Origin: Dyadobacter sandarakinus
Lineage (GTDB): Bacteria > Bacteroidota > Bacteroidia > Cytophagales > Spirosomataceae
Assembly (NCBI RefSeq): GCF_016894445.1
Contig: NZ_CP056775.1
Span: forward strand, 2,358,001-2,422,000
DNA length: 64,000 nt
Direction of reading: 5' to 3'
How positions within the stretch are numbered: position 1 is the stretch's first letter; every line of letters starts with the position of its first letter. The position numbers and the translations under genes are program-made. The notes under the pieces were generated by a model that saw nothing but the letters and a program-made list of their open reading frames with translations, searched no databases and was not told where the DNA came from. This document shows positions 18,541-26,310 of the stretch, piece by piece.

Positions 18541-18725
18541 TTTGAATGACTGAATGATTGAATGATTGAATGATTGAATGGATTTAGTTGTGAGTTAGTG
18601 AGGGAGTGAGTTAGCGAGTAGGTGAATTGGATTATGGATAAATTCAATACCTCAATCACACATTCACTCACTCACTAATTTGCTAACTCACCATTCAATC
18701 ATTCAGTCATTCAATCATTCATTCA
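18541..18725. repeat. Long inverted repeat of TGAATGA-type heptads
   Basis: The gap between tldD copy 1 and pmbA copy 1. The left arm (about 18543-18620) is a run of TGAATGA and TGAGTTAG units. The right arm (about 18650-18725) is the approximate reverse complement. The middle is AT-rich and unpaired. It could fold into a hairpin of about 70 bases per arm. The same heptad opens the repeat array in front of MoxR (15371-15420). Confidence 0.8.
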
Positions 18726-20363
18726 TTAAATTTTCCTGGCTGTATTAATCACATTTACTCCATTAAACCTTGCCGTCGAGCTGCCGTGTGAGACTGCGCT
18801 GGATTGGGAGGGCTGGCCTTTTCCGTCGAAGAAGGAGCCGCCCAGGCGGTAATCTTTTTCATCGCAAACGGCCACGCACGAGTTCCAGAATTCCTGCGTA
18901 TTGGACTGGTAAGCCACATCTTTCAGCATTCCGACGATTTTCCCGTCTTTGATTTCATAAAACAACTGGCCGCCAAATTGGAAGTTATAGCGCTGCTGAT
19001 CAATGGAAAACGAACCGTCGCCGATGATGTAAATGCCCTTTTTCACATCCTTGATCATCTGCTCCACACTCAGCGGCGTCTTGCCGGATTCCAGCGACAC
19101 ATTTGGCATACGCTGAAACTGTACCGAGCTCCAACTATCCGCGTAGCAGCAACCCTGCGACTCTTTTCCGCCAATGATATGCACCTGGTCGCGGATCGCC
19201 TGGTAGTTAACCAGAATACCATCACGCACCAGATCCCATTTTTTGGTATTTACCCCCTCATCATCCCAGCCCACTGCACCCAGCGAGCCTACCTGCAACT
19301 TGTCGGCAACCAGGTTCACCTGCTTGCTGCCGTACTGGAAGTTTTTAGACTGCCACTTATCGAGTGTAGCGAAGGAAGTTCCGGCAAAATTGGCCTCATA
19401 CCCGAGCACGCGGTCGAGTTCGAGCGGGTGACCTACGGACTCGTGAATGGTCAGCCAGAGGTGCGACGGGTCGAGGATTAAATCATATTTACCGGCCTCG
19501 ACGGACTTTGCTGTCAGCTTTTCCTTGGCTTGTCTGGCGGCTGCGGTAACATCTTCCAGCATATCGTAGCCCATATTATAGCGGGTAGTGATGCCGGTAA
19601 CCTTGTCCGAAGGATTGGTCTGCAGGTAGTCATAACCCATTCCCATTGGTGCGCTCAATGCATTCCGCGTCTCAAATTTCCCGGTTTTCGGATCAATGGT
19701 GGTTACATTGAATTGCGGGAAAATGCGATGAATATCCTGGTCAATGTAAGAGCCGTCCGTCGAGGCGAAGTACTTTTGCTCATTGACCATGAAAAGTACG
19801 GAGTTGACGTAGTTAGCACCGTTTTTCAATGCTGCGTCATTCACCGAAAGCAGCAGGTCTACCTTCTCTTTGATAGGTACCTCAAATGCATTTTTCTTGA
19901 TCGGCGCTTTCCAGCTCACTTCCCCGAAACCCTTCTGGGGCGCGAGCTGCACGGGCTCTTTCATCAGTTTGGCATTGGCCTTCGCAATCGCCACTGCATT
20001 TTCAGCAGCCTGCGCCATCTGCGCTTCATTATTTACATCCACCACGGCCGAAAATCCCCAGCATCCGTTGGCAATCACGCGCACGCCCACGCCGTAAGAT
20101 TCGGTATTGACGATATTCTGGACCTTATCCTCGCGCGTGACCACGAACTGGTTGAGGTAGCGTCCAATACGCACATCGGCATAAGTAGCACCTTTTGACC
20201 TGGCCGCATTCAGGGCAGCGTCCGCCAGCCTTTTCTTCACGGCCACATCTACACCCGGCTGAAGAAATGCCTCGGGAGAAACCGTCCGGCCGGTAGCAAA
20301 GCCAGGTATCATGAACGCTCCCGTTCCGATTCCGGCCCATTGTATAAAATCTCGTCTGTTCAA
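18726..20363 (-). CDS. TldD-type metalloprotease subunit with Tat-like signal, copy 1
   Basis: About 545 residues. The N-terminus M-N-R-R-D-F-I-Q-W-A-G resembles a Tat signal, suggesting an envelope location, unlike cytosolic E. coli TldD. The metal motif H-E-S-V-G-H lies at 307-312, followed by P-L-E-L-D-R-V-L-G, typical of TldD. Near the C-terminus is a G-C-C-Y-A-D-S-W segment. Paired with PmbA copy 1 just downstream; TldD carries the catalytic zinc and PmbA contributes the partner fold. The start is TTG. Its close relative is TldD copy 2 at 22415-24058. Confidence 0.9.
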   Translation of the reverse strand: MNRRDFIQWAGIGTGAFMIPGFATGRTVSPEAFLQPGVDVAVKKRLADAALNAARSKGATYADVRIGRYLNQFVVTREDKVQNIVNTESYGVGVRVIANGCWGFSAVVDVNNEAQMAQAAENAVAIAKANAKLMKEPVQLAPQKGFGEVSWKAPIKKNAFEVPIKEKVDLLLSVNDAALKNGANYVNSVLFMVNEQKYFASTDGSYIDQDIHRIFPQFNVTTIDPKTGKFETRNALSAPMGMGYDYLQTNPSDKVTGITTRYNMGYDMLEDVTAAARQAKEKLTAKSVEAGKYDLILDPSHLWLTIHESVGHPLELDRVLGYEANFAGTSFATLDKWQSKNFQYGSKQVNLVADKLQVGSLGAVGWDDEGVNTKKWDLVRDGILVNYQAIRDQVHIIGGKESQGCCYADSWSSVQFQRMPNVSLESGKTPLSVEQMIKDVKKGIYIIGDGSFSIDQQRYNFQFGGQLFYEIKDGKIVGMLKDVAYQSNTQEFWNSCVAVCDEKDYRLGGSFFDGKGQPSQSSAVSHGSSTARFNGVNVINTARKI

Positions 20364-20486
20364 AATATTTCTAATTTTTGCTAATCGTAGCTATGGATTT
20401 TTACCAAAAGACAACTATTAATGTAAGATGTTGCCCGTCAGCACAGAATCTTCTTTGTATGTAAGGCTTTAATCCGATATAAATGG

Positions 20487-21802
20487 TCAGACCGCATCAG
20501 AGAGGCTGGTGAATGTGAAATCACGGATTTTCAATGGCGGGATTAAATTTCCATTGGTTCTCACCGGCTTACCGGCAGCTTCCAGGTTGTTGAGCATGAT
20601 CACCGGACTTTCGTTAAAGCGGAAGTTTTTCACGGGATATTTGATCTGTCCGTTTTCAATGTAAAAAGTACCGTCGCGTGTAAGGCCTGTATACAAAAGG
20701 GTTTGCGGGTCCACCGAGCGGATGTACCAGAAGCGCGTCACAAGAATGCCTTTTTCTGTATTTTTGATCAGGTCCGCTATCGACTCCGTGCCGCCCTGCA
20801 TGATAAATCCCCCCGGCGCCGGCACTGCTTTCACGTTCTGCTTCTGCGCCCAGAAGCGGGAGTAGTACATATTTTTAACCACGCCATTTTCAATCCAGGT
20901 TACTTTCTCCTGTGGGCGGCCGTCACCCGTGTAAGTTGAGCCCGGGATCTCAATGTTCTGCGGGTCTGAATAAATGGTGACGCGCTCGTCAAACAGCTTT
21001 TCGCCCAGCCGCGTGCCGCCACCTTTTTTACCCAAAAAGCTCCGGCCTTCATCGGCATTCCGCGCATCCATGCTGCGCATCATATTCCAAGTAGATCGGC
21101 CGCAGCAGTCGGTTCAAGAATTACCGTATATTTTCCGGGCTCCAGCGCTTTGGTATTTACCGAAGCCAGCGCCTTTTGCATGGCAATCTCGGTCGCGGTT
21201 TTGGTATTCAGCCTGGAAACATCATTATAGTCACGCGAGACATAGCCTGAACCTTTTCCGTCGGCAGTTCTCACTGTCACCGAAAAGTCCACAGAAGTTG
21301 CCCGGTTATATCCAAAAAGCCCCTTGTTGTTGCCCATCGCTGAAAAACCCGCATTATCCTGCAAAAACCCTGCAGCAGTCAGGTTCTTTTTATCACAGGG
21401 ATCAATGCTGTTGAATGCAGCGGTGGCCCGGTAATCGGGATTAATCGCCGCGGTCGCGTCCGCAAATGACTTCGACTCCGCATACTGCTGTGCGCCGAGC
21501 ATGGGCATATACTCCGGATTGTCCGGAGCCAGCTTCGCAATCTCCTCTGCCCGCCGGACAGTCTTTTCCAGCGACGCATCGTCAAACTCATTAATCGTAG
21601 CCGTCCCCGATTTCTTGCCAAAAACGGAAGTCACCGATAACGAAAGATCATTCGTCTCGCCGCTCGTGGAAACCGAGTTCCGCGCATACCGTATATTCCC
21701 GGAACGATCGCCCGACAACCCGACACTTACTTCATCAGCCTTTGAGAATGCAAGGACTTTATCTATGATTTGTTTTGCTTCTTCTTTTGATAGGATTGAC
21801 AT
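20487..21802 (-). pseudogene. PmbA/TldE-type gene, copy 2, frameshifted
   Basis: Two frames: 21080-21802 gives residues 1-240, ending L-E-P-T-A-A-A-D-L-L-G-I; 20487-21083 continues with M-M-R-S-M-D-A-R-N-A-D-E-G-R-S-F. Aligned with intact copy 1 (L-E-P-T-A-A-V-V-L-L-E-N-I-F-F-S-M-D-A-R), the sequence has lost one base at about 21086-21092, giving TGA early. Restored it would be about 438 residues. The C-terminal half keeps all conserved elements, so the damage is recent or a sequencing error. It lies between tldD copy 2 and tldD copy 1, so each tldD should have its own pmbA. Confidence 0.85.
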
Positions 21803-22414
21803 GGTTTGGGGGTCAGGGGTGGTTGTTTTTGGTCATTGGTGGTCATTTTTGGTCATTGGTTGTCAGGGGTAGTCAGGTATTGTCAAATGTTGTTTTACGC
21901 CCTTGTCACCCTGAGCGGAGTCGAAGGGCAAGTACTGCTTTACGCCTCTCCCACCCTGAGCGCAGTCAAAGAGGGGTGTTGCTTACCGCCTTTGTAACCC
22001 TGAGCGGAGTCGAAGGGCAGGTGTTGCTTTACGCCTCTCCCACCCCGAGCACAGTTGAAGGGTAGTGTTGCTTTACGCCTCACTCAACCTCAGCGCAGTC
22101 GAAGGGGTTTTGTGGCGACCGCATCTGCCCTTCGACTCCGCTCAGGGTGACAAGGGTAGGTTTGCTCAGGGTGACGAGGGTGGTTAGGGGTTGTCAGGTG
22201 TTGTCAAGGGTGGTCAGGTATTGTCAGGGGTGGTCAGGTATTGTCATTGGTTGTCATTAGTAGTAATTAAGTTGTCTACTATTTTCTTAAACTAAAAAAC
22301 AACTCCTAACAATTCCTGACCATACCTGACAACCCCTGACCATACCTGACTACAAATGACAACAAATGACAATCAATGACCACAAACGACACCCAATGAC
22401 CTCCTTCCTCCCCC
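21803..22414. repeat. Repeat cluster, about 44-45-bp units, mostly inverted
   Basis: A 612-base gap between pmbA copy 2 and tldD copy 2. The same 20-base core as in the 15.4-16.6 kb array occurs here reversed (CCCTGAGCGGAGTCGAAGGG type) at 21909, 21954 (variant), 21998, 22043 (variant) and 22088 (variant), spaced 44-45 bases, and once direct at 22128. It is flanked by GGTCATTGGT/GTCAGG and, towards 22300-22400, TGACCACC/CTGACAA repeats in opposite orientation, so the whole cluster is roughly palindromic. Confidence 0.88.
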
Positions 22415-24058
22415 CTAAATCCTCCTCCCCGTATTAATCACATTCACCCCATCGAACCTTGTCGTCGAACTTCCGTGCGAGACGGCGCTTACCTGGCCGG
22501 GCTGGCCTTTTCCGTCGAAGAAGGAGCCGAAGGTGCGGTAATCGTCCTGGTCGCAGAGCTGGGTGCAGGAGTTCCAAAATTCCTGGGTATTCGACTGGTA
22601 AGCGACGTCATCGAGCATGCCGGTCATTTCGCCATTTTTGATTTCGTAAAAAACCTGACCGCCAAACTGAAAGTTATACCGCTGCTGATCAATTGAATAG
22701 GAACCGCGGCCGATGATGTAAATACCCTTTTCAACACCTTTGATCATATCCAGCACGCTGCGTTTTTCGGTGCCGGGTTTCAATGAGATATTCGGCATGC
22801 GCTGGAATTGTACCGAGTTCCAGTTGTCGGCGTAGCAGCAGCCGTGTGATTCTTTTTCTCCAATGATTTTAGCCTGGTCGCGGATCGCCTGGTAATTGAC
22901 AAGAATCCCGTCTTTGATGATATCCCACGTTTTGCAGGGCACGCCTTCGTCGTCGTATCCCACTGCCCCGAGGGTGTGGGGCTGCGTTTTATCGGCTACA
23001 ATATTGACGAGCTTACTGCCATACTGAAAATTTTTGGACTTCCATTTATCCAAAGTCGCAAAGCTGGTGCCGGCGTAGTTGGCTTCGTAGCCGAGTACGC
23101 GGTCGAGCTCGGTCGGGTGACCGACAGACTCATGAATCGTCAGTCCCAGGTGGTTTGGGTCCAGCACCAGGTCGTATTTGCCGGGCTGTACGGTTTTGGC
23201 AGTTACTTTTTCCTTTGCCTGCTTTGCTGCAGTGACGGCGTCTTCCACCATATCGTAGGAGTTCCGGTATCCTACAAGTCCATTCGGCCCGGCGATTTTT
23301 TCGGTTGCCAGCCCGTCGAGGTACTCGTAGCCCATTCCCATCGGCGAGCTGATCGCATCGCGGGTTTTGAACTTGCCGGAAGCTTTATCGGTAACCGTTA
23401 CGGTAAAGGTAGGCCAGATGCGGTGGATGTCCTGGTCAATGAACGAGCCGTCGGAAGAGGCGAAATATTTTTGTTCGTTGACAAAGAAAAGGTTGGAGGT
23501 GACGAAGTTCGCCCCGTTTTCCATGGCCTTTCCATTTACATTCATCAGCAGGTTTATCTTTTCCCTGACCGGAATTTCGAATGCATTTTTGATGAGGGGT
23601 GTTTTCCAGGTCTTGTCTCCTACCCCGGCCTGCGGTGCAAGCTCAACTGGCTCTTTCTGGAATTTGGAATTGGCTTTCGCAATGGCGGCAGCAGTGTCTG
23701 CGCACTTGGCAATGCCCTCGGGTGTGACGTCGCTCGTGGCCGAAAAACCCCAGGTACCATTTACGATCACCCGGATACCGATTCCGTAAGATTCGGCATT
23801 GACGATGTTCTGCACCTGTTTTTCGCGGGTAAACAGATATTGCTGCAGGTAGCGGCCGATGCGCACATCGGTGTAAGTGGCACCTTTGCTTTTGGCCGCA
23901 TTCAGCGCAACTTCTGTCAGTTTTTTTCGGGCCGCAACATCCAGGCCAGGTTCAAGAAGCCGCTCGCCGGGAACGCTCCTGCCTATAACCGGAACGCCGG
24001 GCATCATCAATGCACCCGCGCCTAAGCCGGACATGTACATAAAGTCTCTTCTCTTCAT
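22415..24058 (-). CDS. TldD-type metalloprotease subunit with Tat-like signal, copy 2
   Basis: About 547 residues, closely similar to copy 1 along its length. The N-terminus is M-K-R-R-D-F-M-Y-M-S-G, a Tat-like signal, and the metal motif H-E-S-V-G-H is at 309-314, followed by P-T-E-L-D-R-V-L-G. The G-C-C-Y-A-D-N-W segment is also present. It carries a complete active site, but its neighbouring pmbA partner is frameshifted. It follows the response regulator by 22 bases, so the two may be co-transcribed, which would place the regulator at the head of the operon. Start is ATG. Confidence 0.9.
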   Translation of the reverse strand: MKRRDFMYMSGLGAGALMMPGVPVIGRSVPGERLLEPGLDVAARKKLTEVALNAAKSKGATYTDVRIGRYLQQYLFTREKQVQNIVNAESYGIGIRVIVNGTWGFSATSDVTPEGIAKCADTAAAIAKANSKFQKEPVELAPQAGVGDKTWKTPLIKNAFEIPVREKINLLMNVNGKAMENGANFVTSNLFFVNEQKYFASSDGSFIDQDIHRIWPTFTVTVTDKASGKFKTRDAISSPMGMGYEYLDGLATEKIAGPNGLVGYRNSYDMVEDAVTAAKQAKEKVTAKTVQPGKYDLVLDPNHLGLTIHESVGHPTELDRVLGYEANYAGTSFATLDKWKSKNFQYGSKLVNIVADKTQPHTLGAVGYDDEGVPCKTWDIIKDGILVNYQAIRDQAKIIGEKESHGCCYADNWNSVQFQRMPNISLKPGTEKRSVLDMIKGVEKGIYIIGRGSYSIDQQRYNFQFGGQVFYEIKNGEMTGMLDDVAYQSNTQEFWNSCTQLCDQDDYRTFGSFFDGKGQPGQVSAVSHGSSTTRFDGVNVINTGRRI

Positions 24059-24080
24059 GCGGCTTAATATAGTCGAAAAT

Positions 24081-24428
24081 CTACAAAGTTTCCATCAGCG
24101 TCCTGAGCTGCTGCTCGTCCCAGGGCTTGTTGACGTACCGGTGAAAGATGCCTTTCTGAGCCGCAGCCCTGAACTCATCGGTATATGCATTGCCCGTCAG
24201 GATCACTCTTTTACTGTCGGGAAACCTTGTAGCAACCAGCCTGAGGAAGTCGAGGCCGGTCATTTCAGGCATGTGGTGGTCGGCAAAAATGATCTCAATC
24301 TTGTTATTTTCAAGAATGGAGATCGCCATGTCAGTCGTTTCGGCGATAAATACCATGGCCTCCCTCCTGAATGCTGCCTTGAAGGAATTCAGGTTGTTTA
24401 CTTCATGATCCAGATAAAGAATGCCCAT
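24081..24428 (-). CDS. Single-domain CheY-like response regulator
   Basis: About 115 residues: a receiver domain only, with no output domain. It shows the acidic pocket near the start (Y-L-D-H-E), the phospho-acceptor Asp in F-A-D-H-H-M-P-E-M, the Thr of I-L-T-G-N-A and the Lys of V-N-K-P-W, so all key residues are in place. It could act as a phosphorelay intermediate or bind a partner. No histidine kinase is adjacent, the nearest in this window being at 2.7 kb and 40 kb. It sits 22 bases upstream of tldD copy 2. ATG at 24428 is preferred over TTG at 24434. Confidence 0.9.
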   Translation of the reverse strand: MGILYLDHEVNNLNSFKAAFRREAMVFIAETTDMAISILENNKIEIIFADHHMPEMTGLDFLRLVATRFPDSKRVILTGNAYTDEFRAAAQKGIFHRYVNKPWDEQQLRTLMETL

Positions 24429-24756
24429 ACGCAAGTCTCTTATTAAAGGTTTTGGGGCTTATTTTTGCAGGCACAAAAAAGCATTGCGGCAGTTTGTAAA
24501 ATGCCTGTTTTGGTAAAAATAAGATTGCAGAGAGTATTGCCGGTAGGCGTTGATGTAATTCTTTGAAAACTGCAATCTCAGTTTGGAATGCTAATATCCA
24601 AACCGTTCAATAAGTTTTCACAAAAAACTTTAAACCGCAAGACGGGAAGTCAGATGAGCTTGACACTGTCAGAAATTTACAAAAAAATAGGCGTAACATC
24701 CTGCAAAATTCCTCTCAAATTATTTGAAAAAATACTGTACGGAAACAGTGCTGCGG
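24429..24756. other. Intergenic stretch, convergent/divergent gap
   Basis: About 330 AT-rich bases between the response regulator and the membrane-protein gene. I see no gene. A weak hairpin (ACTGT at 24734-24738 with ACAGT at 24745-24749), followed on the minus strand by a T run, could terminate the membrane-protein transcript; a small frame at 24588-24800 runs into that gene and is rejected. Confidence 0.4.
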
Positions 24757-26091
24757 TCACTGTGCTTCCTGCTCCGCAGGGAGTATACTCCGCAGCGTAG
24801 GATCGTCCAGGAGGTGTTGGAGCCGGTCGGCATGCGGATAGGGTATTTCGTACTGCGGCTGGTCGAGCACACCCGGGTCGCCGGTCTGAAAATAGCGGGA
24901 TACATTGCGCTGCTGAATGAGAGAATACCGGTGAACTTTCCGCATATCCTTCATGTCCGCTTCATAGCGCACCACATGCCCTATGGTATAGGGTACGAAA
25001 AATACGAGCCCTACCCACCGCAGGGGCAAGCTTTCCCAGTGATCGGCCAGCCTCACGGCAAACCAGGCATTGGCGATCAGTCCGGGACTGAAAAGCTCCG
25101 TATAGCGCGAAGACACCTCCGAAAGCCAGTGGCCGCGGCCGTAGGCAATTGCCAGTGCCTGCGCCAGAGACCAGATCAGGCAGCCAGCCATCAGCATGTC
25201 CGCAGCCGACATTCTCCGGGTCCACAAGAGCAGCGGCACGGCCAGCATACCGGGCAGCCAGAGCAAAATCCATACAAGTGCATGATCCGTCACCGGCCAG
25301 CTCAGAATGACGCCCAGTGCCGTAAGGAACTCGCCTGAGGTTGCAGCGCGGTAACCCTGATTTTCCGGAATGTTCGGAATAATCCCGTATCCCATCACGG
25401 CCAGCAGCATCAGCATGACCGCCACACTGATATGCCGGCGTGAGATCTGGCGATCATGCAGCATCCGCACTACATACAATGCAGCCACAGCCAGCGGCGT
25501 AAGCAGGCCCGATGCCATGGTGAGAATGCTGAGCGTACTGAGAATGATGATACCCACAACAGACCACCACTTTTGCGGATGAAGCGTTGCGAGTGCAAGG
25601 CCTGCAACAGTAAAGATCAGCAGGAAGTAAAACTGGCTTTGGAAGCCTACGAGAAAGTTTTCAAACGAAAAAGGCAATGCAAACTGGGCAACAGCCACCG
25701 GTACCACCAGCCAGCGCAGTCCATGCACCGCCCGGCAGCGCACGAGCAGTCCGACGATCAGCGCCGGAACCAATCCTGCCAGCAACGTATTAAAGCGGGC
25801 TTCGGTAAGGTTGTTCCAGCTGCCGGTAATCATAAATGTAAACAGGGATAGCAGCCGGGTTGGCAGGATGCGGTGCTCATTATGGGACTGCCACAGGTCC
25901 TGAATCCGGAGTGTCCCCTGTATCCAGGGCCGGAGCAGAAAGTCACCCTCGGCATCCCACTGGTCCCAGAAAGGCAGCGGAACCGCAAACACCTCTATAA
26001 AATAAAGCCGCACAGCTACCACCACCAGAAAAGCAGGTACCACTGCCCTGACCGTCACAGAGGCGAAAACGGAGCGCCGGTCATGATGCAT
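24757..26091 (-). CDS. Polytopic membrane protein, possible GT-C glycosyltransferase
   Basis: About 444 residues with roughly ten hydrophobic segments and a basic N-terminus. Early in the protein, after the first helix, comes F-W-D-Q-W-D-A-E-G-D and later H-N-E-H-R-I-L. Acidic residues in that first large loop are typical of GT-C lipid-linked-sugar transferases, but no complete family signature is visible. ATG at 26091 overlaps the small upstream gene by 11 bases; the longer frame to 26124 overlaps it more. A sugar-transfer role is inference. Confidence 0.6.
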   Translation of the reverse strand: MHHDRRSVFASVTVRAVVPAFLVVVAVRLYFIEVFAVPLPFWDQWDAEGDFLLRPWIQGTLRIQDLWQSHNEHRILPTRLLSLFTFMITGSWNNLTEARFNTLLAGLVPALIVGLLVRCRAVHGLRWLVVPVAVAQFALPFSFENFLVGFQSQFYFLLIFTVAGLALATLHPQKWWSVVGIIILSTLSILTMASGLLTPLAVAALYVVRMLHDRQISRRHISVAVMLMLLAVMGYGIIPNIPENQGYRAATSGEFLTALGVILSWPVTDHALVWILLWLPGMLAVPLLLWTRRMSAADMLMAGCLIWSLAQALAIAYGRGHWLSEVSSRYTELFSPGLIANAWFAVRLADHWESLPLRWVGLVFFVPYTIGHVVRYEADMKDMRKVHRYSLIQQRNVSRYFQTGDPGVLDQPQYEIPYPHADRLQHLLDDPTLRSILPAEQEAQ

Positions 26092-26284
26092 GGCCGGGCG
26101 CCGACTCGCTTTCCAGCTTTTCAAGTATATCCTGCTCCGTTCCCTGCACGAAATGCTTCGCGCCGCTTGTCAGGATCACGAGGCTGAACCGCATGTCCGC
26201 ATCGGGGACGATCTCCGCTACCTCTGATTTGGAAAAACTGATTTCCCCGTCATTTTCTTTCAGCTGGAAAGTTGCAGGATACAT
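26081..26284 (-). CDS. Small protein of unknown function
   Basis: 67 residues beginning M-Y-P-A-T-F-Q-L-K-E-N-D-G-E. It is soluble, acidic and predicted to mix beta strands with a C-terminal helix (E-Q-D-I-L-E-K-L-E-S-E). The start is ATG, and its end overlaps the membrane-protein start by 11 bases, suggesting a shared transcript. I do not recognise a family. It lies 26 bases upstream of the amylase stop on the same strand. Confidence 0.55.
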   Translation of the reverse strand: MYPATFQLKENDGEISFSKSEVAEIVPDADMRFSLVILTSGAKHFVQGTEQDILEKLESESAPGHAS

Positions 26285-26310
26285 GTTTTATTTTTTTAGA
26301 TACATAAAGT

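Noticed and set aside
15371..22414. Possible CRISPR array at the repeat clusters
   Set aside because: The repeats have no unique spacers of constant length, occur in both orientations, and no cas genes are present.
22976..24025. 349-codon plus-strand frame
   Set aside because: It is antisense to tldD copy 2, which has a full active-site motif and close homologue next to it.
24588..24800. 70-codon plus-strand frame before the membrane protein
   Set aside because: It ends inside the convergent membrane-protein gene, with no features of its own.
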